From positions 930,001 through 994,000 of the forward strand of contig KL647312.1 of NCBI GenBank assembly GCA_000727475.1: a DNA stretch of 64,000 nt, given 5' to 3'. The position numbers and the translations under genes are program-made. Position 1 is the stretch's first letter. Every line of letters begins with the position of its first letter. Source of the DNA: Sarcocystis neurona (taxonomy: Eukaryota > Apicomplexa > Conoidasida > Eucoccidiorida > Sarcocystidae). The notes beneath the pieces are model-generated. The model saw nothing but the letters and a program-made list of their open reading frames with translations. It made no database searches and had not been told where the DNA came from. Positions 34,554-47,200 of the stretch are shown here, one piece after another.

Positions 34554-37181
34554 TCTATCTTCGGCCTACATTTCGGAAGGTTTGTTTTTTTTTTTTTCAA
34601 ATAAGCATTGTTTTGGAGCTCCCTCTCAACTCTCGACTGCTGCGTTCCTACTCCAACCACCGTGGCGCAACAGGAGTCATTATGTACATACGTATGTCTA
34701 TATTTAATGCAGCAGAGACCTCATACTCGCCGACAGGGAGAAGGGGGTTTTGCCACCTTCGATAGCTACCAAGGTATCGGAAAAAATTGTTCGCGGGTCC
34801 CTATAAACATATAAATATGGACTTCTGGACATAGACGTCTGTATCTCCCTTCATGCAGGCACTACTCCCCATCTGTTTATCTACATGTCTCTCTCTGCCT
34901 CTCTACATGTATATGTGTATGTATATATATGCACAAGCCAAGGCACTCGACAAGTGTATATACACGCACCTCTTGATATATCAACTGTCATTCTATTGAT
35001 TTATTGCTCTCTCTCCACACGACCAGGTGTCTTCCTCTGCCTCCCTCTACAAACATACATTTGTATTGTACGTAAACAAGTGTATGTCCGCAGTGGAATG
35101 TCCAGGTAAGCATGTTGTGCATTCTGACCCGTGACGTCCGCGCTTGTCTTGCTGCTCTACGAGGAGAATATACCTCTGAAAGGATTTCACCTTTCTGCGG
35201 TGCACAAGTGTGTACGTGCAAACTGCAGACGCACCTCATGTGGGAGTATCCCGAACCAATGTGTAATGAGAGTTTCAGACATACAAAGGGGCCCGCAGAC
35301 CACCAAACGGTCACTTCGGGTTCTTCAGGACACGCGTGCGGCGGTGCGCTTGTGGGTTTTTTTCTCACTTGCGCTCTGCCTTGGAGTCGGTTCTTGTGCT
35401 GCTACTTGCTACACTGTAGCAACCGCCTGCGGTCTATTTATACAACCGTGACAGTGCCATTTTTTGTTCCTTCTGCTGCTGCTCTATAGGGTGCAGAAAC
35501 CTTCTACGGTCTAATACTATAGAACTGTGGGAACACTTCTGCTGCTGTGTAACTTTACTGGTGGTCTTCGTGGTGCTCTGCTCATGGTGCTCCCTAGCGA
35601 CCGTATGCGCCGAAGGTGTTTTGCTGCAGTTGCAGCTGTGTACTCTACTGCGGGTAATATTCCCGTGCTGGTGGCCGGCTGCGGCGTCTGCCGTGGTATG
35701 TTGCTGCAGTTGGTACTTCTGACGTGTCGCTGAAGCTAGCGGCCCGCTGCTGCTGCTGTTGCTTCTACTGTTGTGCTGCAGTTGCTGCTGCTAGTAGTGG
35801 TATACCGCCGAGGCTGCCGGTACGTGTGTTATGCCGCTGATGGTGGTGGGGTCCTGCTGCTCCTGCTATTGGTGGCAGTGTGTCAACACTGCTCTACTGC
35901 AGCCGGCGTTTTCGACCTCCGGGGCGGCGAGAGACGAGAAAGTTTTCAAGAAACATCGAGTTCGGTTTCCCCGGATCGGAGATTTCTCGTAACTCCGGTA
36001 CAATTGCGACTTACATGCGCACCACCCCGACCGCAGTATTGAATACGCGTGTACGTGTAGACAAGCGAAAAAACAGAAACAGTCATAACCTCGCCTGAGC
36101 ACGTAAATGCGCACATGCAGAGATGTACGCACAGACGCATATATCTTGCAGACGTGTAGCATTGCACCACCTAGAGAATATGCGAAGGGAAAGCTACGGA
36201 AAGATAAAGGAGGCGGCACGCAGGCGCACGGTGTCGATGGCCGGTGTGGCTGCTTTCTGAAGCGCGCCGACACGTCAAACAGACCCCGCCTTCTCACAGA
36301 AGTGCCTGTCTCTATCACACGCCTATCCTAGGGCCCAGCCAGCTCCTACCCACACCGAGTGTTCACGAACGGCATACTTAGAAGCCGGTATCTTTCGCAG
36401 AGACATACGTGTGTGCGTGAAGGTGATCCATATATTCGTATATGTGTATGACTTTGCAAACACCTACACCTTTCAGAAGACACACGCACGTACACGTATA
36501 CTACTTAGAACTAGAAAGGTAGCGGCACACATGCGTAAAACTTCACACCAAACATCTCCAGCAGAACCGGAGAAGCCGAGAAGGACGCGAGCACGCAGCA
36601 ACGCTGCTAAACAGACCGCGCCTAGCCCACGTACACAACAACGTCGTCGCGCTTTCTCGGCGATGGAGGAGAGAACTCTCCTTCTTCCGTGACCACGTAA
36701 AAAACAAGCTTTTCTTCCTCCCCTCTGTTCGCTGCGCGTCTCCAGGGGAGAGTTTGTTTAACGAGCAAAAAAGAAAACGAACTGAGAGTGTGAAAGACGA
36801 CACATCCTACAAACACATCCATGTACAAACAAACACAAACACACATATACACAGACACGCAAAAAAGGGGCAGGTGTGTGTGTACATATGCAGAATGTAT
36901 GCAGACATATACACACACACGTATTAAGACGCGGAGGTAGGAACGGCGACGAGAAGAGCCGCGGCTCCCAACGAAGAGCCAACGCCGATCGACTACCTAA
37001 CGCATCAGCACAGCCGTTTCACGGACACATACGTCAACATGCTGCAAGTCTCGCGAGATAAAGAGGAATAGCGCCGCAGGAACTGCTCTCTCTGCTTGCC
37101 TGCGCCACTGCAAATATGCACCTACGCCCACGCAGCAGCTGAGGACTCCAACCCAACGCATGCAGCCGCTCAGTCGCCCTG

Positions 37182-37361
37182 TTACTTTTGCCACATGTAA
37201 TACTTCCCGTATTCCTGTTGCTGCTTTCCTTGCTGGTATTGTCCCTGCTGGTATTGCTGTTGCTGTTGTCGTTGTTGGTGTCGCTGCTGCTGTTGTTGCT
37301 GCCAGTATGGTTGCTTTTTCTGGGGTTGTTGCGGCGTCGTTGGGGGCCCAGCGCCGGTCCC
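37182..37361 (-). other. In-frame Q/Y-rich extension beyond the KH stop codon
   Basis: After TAG the same frame stays open for 59 codons to a TAA at 37182-37184. It reads PPTTPQQPQKKQPYW, then Q-rich sequence with YQQGQYQQG, ending QEYGKYYMWQK. Its composition continues exon 6 and resembles a prion-like tail. Stop-codon readthrough, a recent nonsense change, a small unrecognised intron or a sequencing error would all explain it. Confidence 0.5.
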
Positions 37362-40300
37362 CTACAAACATCCTCTGTTGTTCGCTGATGCAGCAGCGCT
37401 GCGACTGTAGTGGTCTCTGCTGCTAGCTGCATTGAAGACTGCCGATGCTCCTCCGTAGCGTCCTCCTCCGTCCTTTTCCCGTGCCTGCCCTCCGTCGCCT
37501 TCATACATGCCTCTGCCTGTGCGTCGCTGGGCACTGCTGCTACTGTGCTGAGGCTGCTGTAGCAGCATGTTGGACACTTCGCTATTGCTGCTGCTACTGT
37601 ACCCCCCGTAGCCCATCAAGACAGGTGACTTTGACGCGGAAGAAAGGCTTCTCCTCCCACCTTGCTGCTGTTCTCCCCTTTCATACGGTCCCTCCGCACT
37701 GTACGCACTTCCTGCTGCTGCTGTCCGTCCCCTTCCTCTCCCTCCTCCGACCCCTCTCTCTTCGTACCTTGCGACAGGGCGGGTCGCTGCTGCTGCCGCT
37801 CTCCCGCTTCCTCGATCTGCTGTTGCTGCCCGTCCACCTACTCCGCCTCCCCCTCGGCCTTCTGCTCCTGCGACGCTTCGTTCATCTTCTCGGGTGTACC
37901 GGTCGTACATGTAAACTCTCTGCTGCTGCTGTCCTTCCTCTGCCTCTCCCCTCCGTTTCTTCTCGCAGCTGCTCTCTTCGTATGAAGAGCTGAAGTACGT
38001 ATTGGACGCCGACCCTCCCTCCCCGAGCGGGCTTCCTCCTGCCGCTCCCCCTGCTGCATGCGGTCCTGCACCTGGAAGTCGGCCGAAGCTCTCCGCGTCC
38101 TGTTGCTGCTGGTGCTGCTGTCGTAATCCTCTGCTGCTGCTGCCCTCTACCCCCGCTGCTTCTCCTCCGCCTCCTCCTCTGGCATGCGCGTAGCCTCTGC
38201 TGTGCTGCGGGTGATCTCTCCTTCCTCCTCCTTCAGCAACCCCCGGCTGCTGCTGCATGCCCTCCCGCTTCCCTGCAACTGCACCTCCTCCTCCTGCGGT
38301 TGCTTCTCGTCGAGTGTTGCTGCTGCTCCACTCGTGTCTGTTGCTGTCGGCAGCAGCGTTGTCGTACCGGCTTCCTTCTCGACGTCCGCTGCCGCTCCTC
38401 GTGTTGCGCTGCTGTTGCTGCTGCTGCCACGGCTCTGCGTAGTACGCCTGTTCGGCGACGACGACCGGAGCGGCAGGAGCAGTGCCATAGGCCACTGGGT
38501 GATGACTGCCCACCTCCGCAGCCGACCCGCCACATTCCTCTCCTCCACTGGCGTACCGCACTCTTCCTCCTCTCTCTTCCCTTCTCACGTCTCGACGACC
38601 CGTTGCATGCGCGATTCTGCTGTCTTGCTGCTGCTGCTGCGAATACGGCGGCAGCTTCGACGAAGCAGTCAGAGCCCCACTGGCGTCCAGCAACTGCGTC
38701 GCTGAAGAAACATGCCAGCCTCTTCCCACCTCTCTTCTCTCTTCTCTTTCACGTTCTTCTCCGCGCCCTGCTGCTCCTCCTCTGCCTCCAGCTGCTGTTG
38801 CTGCGTCTCGGTTCCCCGCTGCTGACCGCCCGCTACCGCTCTTCTCCCTTTCCTTCGCACCGGACGCAGCAGGAAAATAGTAGTCCGCAATACGACTGCT
38901 CCCGTGCTGCTGCTCCTGCGTCATCAATCCTCCTGCGGAAATAGCAGCAGCACCACTCCACGGCTCTCGCCCGGCGTCCATGCGTCGTCCACCGTCTCCT
39001 CCGCTCGCCTCTCTGTGAGTCCCTCTGCTGCTGCTGCTCTCCGTCACCAACCTTCCTGCTGCTGTTGGCGCCGCTGTGTAGTCTTTGTCTGCGTAATTCG
39101 TCGCCCCTCCTCCTCCTCCTCTACTAACGAGGTCCGTGGGTGTAGCAGCAGGGGCAGCAGCCGCAGGCGCACACCCACCAAGCACCGGGCTCCACGAGGA
39201 CGCATGCGCCGGCCCCGCAGCAGCAGGTGCCACATACACAGCAGCAGGGTGATGATATAGTAACGGAGACGTAGCGTCTGCTGCTCCTGGTCCTCCTCCT
39301 CCTGTTGTTCCGCCATCTGCGGGACCGAACCACTCTCCGCTGCTGCTGCTGCTACGTCCACCTCCTCCACCACGTCCTCCTCCTCCTCCTCGAGGTAAAG
39401 CTGCTGTTCGATCACCAGGAACAGCACTGCTGCTGCTGCTAACGCGTGGACGGTCCATATTGTACGGGTCGTAGCTGTTGCTGTTGTGGCTTCCACGCAC
39501 TCCTGACAACGCAGGCGACCCTCCACGAAGGCTACTTTGCTGCTGCTGTTGCTGCACGTCTGCGGAGCCGTGCTGCTGCTGCTGCACAAAACCAGGGCTG
39601 CGTCTATCTCCCCTTCGTTTGCGGCTGCTGCTACTTGCGTACGGATCTGCTGCTGTGCTGCCTCTGGATGAGCTGTCATAGTGTGAAACGGAACCCGTCG
39701 GTGACAGCGTCCCGTGCAGCCCGGCTGCTGCTCCGCCTGCTACTGCTGGTAGAGCTGCTGCTGCGTAAGGGTGCTGGACATGAGATGACGAAGCAAAGCT
39801 GCTGTTCAGTCCTCCTGCAGACGCTGCTCGGCCTCTCCTGCTGCTGCTGAATCTCTGTTGCTCTTGCATGCCTCCGCTGCTGCCCCCGTGTCCTCCCCCT
39901 CTGCTCCGCTGGCGGCTGCCCTGCTTCTCCTCTTCCACTGCGTAGTGCGCCTGCAGCACTGCGCAGCTTCCTCCTCCTCCTCCTCCTCCACGAACGTGTT
40001 GCTGCTGCTGCTGCATGTGCTGCTGCTGCTGCGGCTCATCTTCGAGCTCCTTTTTCCGCTTGCGTTCGGGAGAGAAGCGCGCACCAGCAAAGTCTCGTCT
40101 CCGTTCTGTCGGGTGCTGGTGGGCACTGCCCCCCGAGGGAGACAGCGGTTGGTGCTGCCTGCTCGCCCGCTGCTGCTGCTGCGGCTGTCGATCATCTCCC
40201 CGACCATACAAACTACTGGTGCTGCGTCTGCGGCTCCGTCCCCGGTAGTGGCTGCCGCCGCTCCTGCTGCTGCTTCTCCTGCGTTCTGCTGCAGCCCGTC

Positions 40301-41235
40301 GTCCTCTCTCTCCATGCAGAGCGTCGTAGTAGTACGGCCCCCCTCCCGCTGCTGCTCTTTCTTCCTCGTCTGCAACCGCAGTTCCTCGCACATAGTCGTG
40401 TCCGTAGGCCCGGCGGCTTCCTGCTGTAGGTGCCGCAGCAGAGAGAGGAGGAGGAGGAGGGGAACCTCCTCGGCGTTTCCTGCTGCTGCGTGCTTCATAG
40501 GGACTGCTGCCGCTTCGGTGATGGTTCTGGTGTGCGGTACCAGCAGCCGGCAGCAGTGACTCATGCTGCCGCGGCGAGCCTCCCTGCTGATATTTGCCAC
40601 TCCTGCTGCTGCCACGTTCCTCCTCTGTCTTCGCTGCAGCAGCAGCCTCCGATGCGTAGTAATGCCCGCCGCTGCTACTGCTGCTCGACCCCATTCCCCC
40701 GGCAGCAGAATACCGGAACGAAGAGCCGCTGCTGCTTCCTCCTCCTGCAGGCTCATGGTAGTCGTCACCTCCCCCTCGTCGTCGGAAGCTGTCTCGCGGC
40801 GTATGCATGCGGTGGAAAGACGTACCAGGAGCTCGCAGCAGCCCCGCTCCTTCTGCTGTCCCCCCTCCTCCAGCTGCATGCGACATTCGAAGCGGCGCTC
40901 CTCCTCCTCCGCCGGCGGACCCTGCTGCTGTGACGTAGCTGCTGCTGCCGCCGTCGAACTCGGCTGCTGCAGCGGCCGTGCCCGACGCGCCTCCTCCACC
41001 TCGTGAGTATGAACGGGAGTAAAAGGAAGGGTAGTACCGATCGCCGCCGCCTGCGGCATCTACATACTGACGTCCCCCTTCACCCAAAATGCTGCTGCTG
41101 CTGCGACCCACCCCGCCTCCCCCTGCAGCGCCTCCCCGCTCGGCAGCAGCAGCTCGTCGCGAGGACAAATACACCGACGAAGAAACCGAAGCACCGCCGC
41201 AGCTCGAAGTCAACAACGGCGACGGTAACAAACAC
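37362..41235 (-). CDS. KH protein exon 6: 1290-residue low-complexity C-terminus
   Basis: Residues 1665-2955. It is one open frame dominated by G, S, R, A, Q and Y with runs of each, including many RG/RGG and SR-type stretches and YxS motifs. No folded domain was recognised. Such composition is typical of intrinsically disordered RNA-granule proteins, so a role in RNA binding or condensate formation is possible but inferred. The stop is TAG at 37362-37364, and an in-frame Q/Y-rich stretch continues behind it. Confidence 0.7.
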
Positions 41236-44200
41236 CTGACAGCAACCCCACACACATCCACCCGCACACACAAACACACAGACATACGCATACACTTCTC
41301 CGTCCTGGCATCGGCGTGCTGCAGTGACCAACGCATGCGCGTCTGCTCGTCCCCGGTTTGCGCAAAGACAAAGTTATCGGCATCCTCGGAGCATGCAGAG
41401 AGTAGAAAAACGGTCACACCCCTGCGCATGCAGAGGAAGATGCAGGCGGAGAAAGAATACAGCGAACCTTAGTGAACACAGGTGCGCACGCAAAAGGAAG
41501 AGAAAAATGCACACCCGGCTGGCAGAACCCCACCACACACATGGACTGCCGGTACCGTCCGACCCCACGCGCGTTCTGCACATGAATACACATATATATA
41601 CAGACACATAGTTACGAAATTGCTTTCCCTCGACTAAATACATACACATATATACACGTGTAGCTACGAGATTGTCTTCTGCACCTGAACATGCACATAT
41701 AAATATATATACATACGTATAGCTACGAAACTGTTTTTCCGCACGTAGCTACTTTACTGATTAGCTACATACATATATATGCGTACGTCTACAAATGTGT
41801 ATATATTTATATATATACATACGGGCACAGGAGAGGTCGCCCTCCGTTACGTGGACGTTGTTGACCTTCGTGCGACGCTGTGTACGGGTCACACGTGAAT
41901 ACTCATGTGGGGGGATATGCGTCTACAGGAGAAGTCATTCTTGTGTGGGCAATTTAGCTTCCATGCGTAAAGACTGGTATATACGGTGCAGAGGGGAACC
42001 TGCTGAGGGCATCTCCTGACTCGGCTCACAGCGTCGTCAGTGTCTGCTGCTCAACGTCGTGCTGCTGGTGCTGCAGCGGCTCCTGCAGCTGCCCAGGCAC
42101 TTTTTTTAGCAGACTACCTCTCGTTCAACGTTTTCTCTCCTTTTTCTTCTCTGCTGCGGCGACTTGAACCACCGATGCAGCAGCTGGTATCTACACGCCT
42201 GGCCATACACACAGACGTATATACCATAGACTATTCAGCATATATGTGTATTCACTGATATAGAGAGGAGCTTCTTGTACGACGCGGAAGAACTTCGCAT
42301 CCTTCGCATGTACATATACGTCTCTCTTCACCATTACCGGCATGCAAGCATCATCAGAAGTGAAAGACTTGTCTCACTCTTTTTCTTTCATATACGTGGA
42401 AGTAGAGACGCTGTGGGATGATTATATGCGTGAACACATACACGTACACATACAGAGAAGAACACGTAAAACGGATAGTCTCGTTTTATACGTATGGAGT
42501 GATGCGGGTGTGCGTAGATATGTATACATGAGAGACGAAAAGAAGTGGAAGACGACCAACCCGTCTGCTGCTGCTCCTCTCCTCGGGTTTGGCGGGGCGT
42601 CGTAGTGGAGCGGCCGCAGGAGCAGACCTTCTCGGTCCCTCGCTGCAGCTGTCGCAGGAGAGAGCAGCAGCGGAGGAGAGCGCGCCGCAGCTGCTGCTGC
42701 TCCGTAGTAGTAGGGGAGGGAAAGGGGAGGAGGCGCAGCAGCAGCAGCACGAGAGAACGCGTCCTCTGCTGCTGCTGCTTCTGCTGCTGCGGAATATCGC
42801 TGGGGAGTGAAGGCCCTGCCTCCGCTGCGTCTTCGTCTGCTGCTGGTGCTGCTGCCCAGCCGGCTGCTGTTGCTGCCGCTGCACTCGCGCAACGGGGAAG
42901 AGCCACGCCGCAAAGACGGGGGCGGGACTGCAGCAGCAGCAGCAAGTGCTGCTGCCGCGTGTGAAGGGAAGAAGAAAGGCATCGGGCCCGCGCCTGCGCC
43001 AGCTCGAGGGAAACAGAGGGCAGCAGCCGGAGGAGGCAGCAGCGGCAGATACGGTCCTCCAGCAGCAACGGCGTCGTCCGCTCTTCTGCTGCCGCTGTAG
43101 CTCCAGTCTCCCCCTGCGGGCAGCAGCCCCAGCAGCCGCTGCAGCGATGTTACTGCCATGCGTCTCGCTTCTGGAACAGCAGCAAGCACCAGCACTCGCT
43201 CGTACGGCGTCGACGAAGATGCAGCAGCAGCTCCGGCCGTCAATCCCGGTGGCTGCTTGCCAGCCCTGGAGAATCAAAAAAGCAGCGCAGGAGAGAACTG
43301 GACGCCACGAGACCGACGAAGGGGGACGAACATGGCGGGAGAAAGAACAGACCGGGTGCGGAAAAAGCGCGGGCAGACACACACATACATACACAGAGAA
43401 ACACATGCACTGCAGCAAATCGATATACTCAGAACTAGTAGCAGCAGCTGTCGAGCAACATTTGTTATACACGTCACCAAGTGCGCTGTTGCGCGCCCTG
43501 TCGATGCTGCGCCCTTCAAGAATTCTTCTGGCAGTTGCTGCTGCTGCTTTCTCTCCTCCTGCTAATGCGGCTGTACTGGCCCTGCTGCTCTACGACTGCT
43601 GCTGCTCCTCCTCCTGCTGCTGCCGCCTCTTTCTGCTGCTGCCACCTCGTTTCTGCTCCTGCAGCTGCTTCCGCACCGTCTTCTTCTGCTGCAGCTGATC
43701 TCCTGCTCCTGCCTGTGCCGCTCTTTCTGCTTCTTCTTCTGTTTTGCTCGGCTCTCCTCCGCGCCACTCCTCCCCCACGACCTGCTGCCGCGACTTCTCT
43801 CGATATTTACCGTTTCCCTTCTATGAAGCAAAGAGTCCGCGTCTCCTCCTCCACGTCGCGAAGCAGCACGCCGCCCTTTCTTCCCGTGAGGAGGACGCCC
43901 CGTTCCTTCGGCAGCTCCAGCACCGTCAAGTCCCCTCTGCACGCGCAGACACAGAAGCAGCGGCAGTCCGCAGCAGCAAGCGCCTGGCCCTCCTCACACG
44001 AGAGACGTCAACAGGAGCAGCACACGGCGAGAAGAGCATCCGCAGCAGCAGCAGCAGCCGGAGCAACACGCCCAAACAGCAGCGCCTGCAGAGACGGGCG
44101 AACAGAAGAGCAGCCGGCGCACCGTAAGCAGTGCCCACGCAGAGCAGCGGCAAGAACGATCCACAACAGCAGTGGGGCTGCCACAGAAAGCGGCCCCGCT

Positions 44201-47200
44201 GCGCACCCCACACAACCAACGGCAGCAGTATCTCACACAGCAGCAGCACCCTGTACAGCCGCAGCAGCACCCCGTACAGCCGCAGCAGCACCATGTGCAG
44301 TCGCAGCAGCACCTCGTAGAGCCGCAGCAGCACGCCGTACAGCCGCAGCAGCACCTCGTACAGCCGCAGCAGCATAAAGTTACCGTGGCGGAGGTTCCCT
44401 TCTCCCAGGTGCGCCTGTCGCCCCGCGGGGGGGCAGCAGATCTCGAAGATAAATCGGAGTACTTCGCTGCAACACCAGCAGCTGCAAATACTCGGCTGCC
44501 CGTTTCCTCTCCGTTCGCACTCCTGCAGCAGCAGGTGTACAGGCACACCGCAGCAACGCACTGTGGCGTACGTACACCCCGCGCGCAAGTCCACACTCTT
44601 CCTATAACTGCTGCGACAAACCCGTACGTAGTTCACACAGATACTCATGTTCTCTGCGTTACCTACTCACGCACATACGTAGACGAGAGTATGTACCTTC
44701 TCTTTCAAGACATATGGTCAAGTAGTTATATACGTGTACACATCAGGAGATACGCAGGTGCCCATACAATACACGGATGCCCCTGCGTGAGTACACTTTT
44801 CCACGGGAGCGAGGAACTGTTCAGAACGCGCTTGCTGGAGGCTCCAGCTGCTGTTGATGGGCTGCTCTTGCTTCTAAGCGTGGATATGCGGAGAGCCCCA
44901 CGTGGAAATCTGCTGCTGCTGTTGCTGCTGTGCTGCCTATCCCACCTGCATCTGCTTCTACTGCTGCAGATAAAACCGGTGCTGCCCTCGACCCCCTCTC
45001 GTTGCTACAGTCATTGTCGCCGCTGGGTCTGCACTTGCTGCTGCGTCTCGTCTTCGCCTGCTGCATGTTTCTGCTGCACCTGCCCTCTTCCTGCGCACGT
45101 CTCTCCGTTTTCTTCTTCGCTGCTGCTGTTGCTGCGGCCGCGCCTTCTGCAGCTCCGCTACTTGTCAGCACTTCTCCTCGTCCTCCTCCTCGTTCGCCTG
45201 CCTGTTGCTGCTGCTGCGAATGGTCCCGTTGTGCTGCTGCCTTTTGCTTCTTCTTCCTCCTGTCCCTGCTGCCGGAGCTGCTTCCTGCTGCTGCAGCTGC
45301 GTCGGACAGCTGGCGCCTACCTGCGATGAACGCGTAGTGTCCAATGTACTCCACGATGCATGCAGCAGCAGCCGCCAATTTCCTGCGGGTTTTTCCTTCT
45401 CTGCCCAGGCAATACGAAAAGTTTTCTTCCTCAATTTCAATAACATCTACGAGCAGTCGATCGCCACCCGCAGCCGCTGCCTTGCTTCCGCCTGCCCCTC
45501 CTCCTCCTGCGCTGCGATACGGCGGTCCCCTGCCTCGTCGTCCTGCTGCTGCGTATCTTTTGTTGCTGCTTATTTCTCGGCCCTTCCTGCCTTGGTGCGG
45601 CTGCTGCGTCTCCTCTTCCTCCTGCTGCTGCTTCTTCCCTTCCCCTTCCTGCTGCTCTTCGCCTCCTCCGCCTCCTTCCGATTCCTGCTGCTGCTGGTTT
45701 CCTTCCTCGTGCTGCTGCTGCCCTTCACTCTCGAGCACCCCAGACCCCTCCCGCCGCAGCTCTGTGGGCTGCTGCTGCTGCTTCGCTGCCCCCTCTTCGT
45801 CTCCCTGCTCGGCCTGTCTTGTTGCCTGCTTCCGCTGTTTTTCTTCCGCCTCTTCTTCCTCTCCTCCATCTCTCGCTCGCTCTGCCGCTACTTCCTGCTG
45901 CTCTCCATCTTCTCCTCTTTCGCAGGCGCGCTCGGCCATCTCTTCGTCTACACCGTCGTCCGCTGCAGCAGCACCGTCACCTCCATCTGCCGTTTCTTCT
46001 TGACACGACAAAGAAGAAACAACTGCAGAGCCAGCACAGCTCTGTTCCTCGTTTTCCACTGCGCTGTTGCTGCTGGGGTCGGAAGGGCGCCGGCCGCTAC
46101 GGTCTGCATCGTCGTTCTCCTCTGCTCGTTCCTCTCTTTCCCTCTCCCGCTTCCCCCCCCTCCCTGGCGCTGCGGGAGCAGCAGCAGTGCGAGGAACAGC
46201 AGCAGCAGCAGCGGTAGCGCTACCGTCACGTCCAAAATTGGCTGCTGCTTCCAGCAGCTGCAGCAAGAAACCGCCCGAGCTCAAATGAGCCAGGTCCGTA
46301 GTCAGCAGCACTCGGTTCTCTCGAAGTGACTCATATATCGTCGGCATTTCTCTCCTGTCTCCCCTTTTCCTTCCTCTCTCTCTTTCTGCTGCTGCTGCTC
46401 CCCCTCCGCCTCTGTACCTGCTTCCTGCTCCTCCGGGGGCACGCCATCGCTCCCGTTCACTTCTGCGCGTCGGAGCAGCGGTGCTGGGGCTCTGCGGCTT
46501 TCCACTTTCCTCTTCTTGCTGCTTTCCCTCCTCTCCATCCCCTTCCTCTTCGTTCTTCTCTGCGGCCGGACGTCTCTCTTCCTCTTCTTCAACACCAACA
46601 ACACCTGCCTCCTCCTTCTGCAGCCCACTTCCTGCTGCAGTGACTTCTTCTTCTCCTTCTCCGCGTCCGAGTGAGCTGCTCTTGCTGCTGTTGCTGCTGC
46701 CCTCACGTCTCCCTCGTAGCTCCTCTTCTTGCGGCCTCGCCTGTTCGGTCTCCTCCACACCGCATGCACCAGCACCGTCTTCGGCGACAGACACCCCACA
46801 CTCTCTGACGTCACTTCCTTCCCCTCCTACCTCCTCTTCCTCCTTCGCTCCTGCTGCAGCACCGCGCTCTTCTTTTCCCGAGGAAAGCCGCTGTTCCTGC
46901 TGCTGCTGCTCCTGCGCCTTGTCTCCTCCTTCACCTCGTCTCTTCGCCGCTGCGCCCGCCTGCGCCGCCTCGTCGTGGCCCGGCGGCCCGCTGCTGCTGC
47001 TGCTTCTTCTCCTTTTGTTGACGCTGCCACCAGTTTTGCTGCCCTGACGACGCTGCAGGAGCAGCTGCCGCAGCCTCTCCGAATAAAACCCCCGCAGCTT
47101 CTGGTCCACGGCCGACATCACTTTCAGCGTCGCACCCATGCGGCTGCGTCTGCACAGCAGCGGCAAGGCCCACACAGCAGCAGCGGCAACAGGCAGGTAG

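Larger units (their letters stand above)
29222..37181. other. CAG-poor intergenic region
   Basis: No gene was recognised. It should hold the upstream region of the ABC gene (near 29.3 kb) and the 3' end of the KH gene (near 37.2 kb). The DNA is largely free of CAG tracts. From 31.7 to 33.1 kb it has degenerate ACT/TAC triplets; 34416-34553 is a 69-bp tandem duplication; 35.4-35.9 kb has GCTGCTG-type stretches without a lasting frame. The longest plus-strand frame (30971-31489) runs through a (TA)n tract and is judged fortuitous. Small palindromes occur at 30376-30387 and 30614-30625. Confidence 0.55.

Noticed and set aside
44172..45329. 385-codon plus-strand open frame
   Set aside because: Its first part is the 21-bp minisatellite and its second part becomes C/L-rich, the mirror of minus-strand CAG repeats. 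It is kept only as a repeat and a low-level finding.
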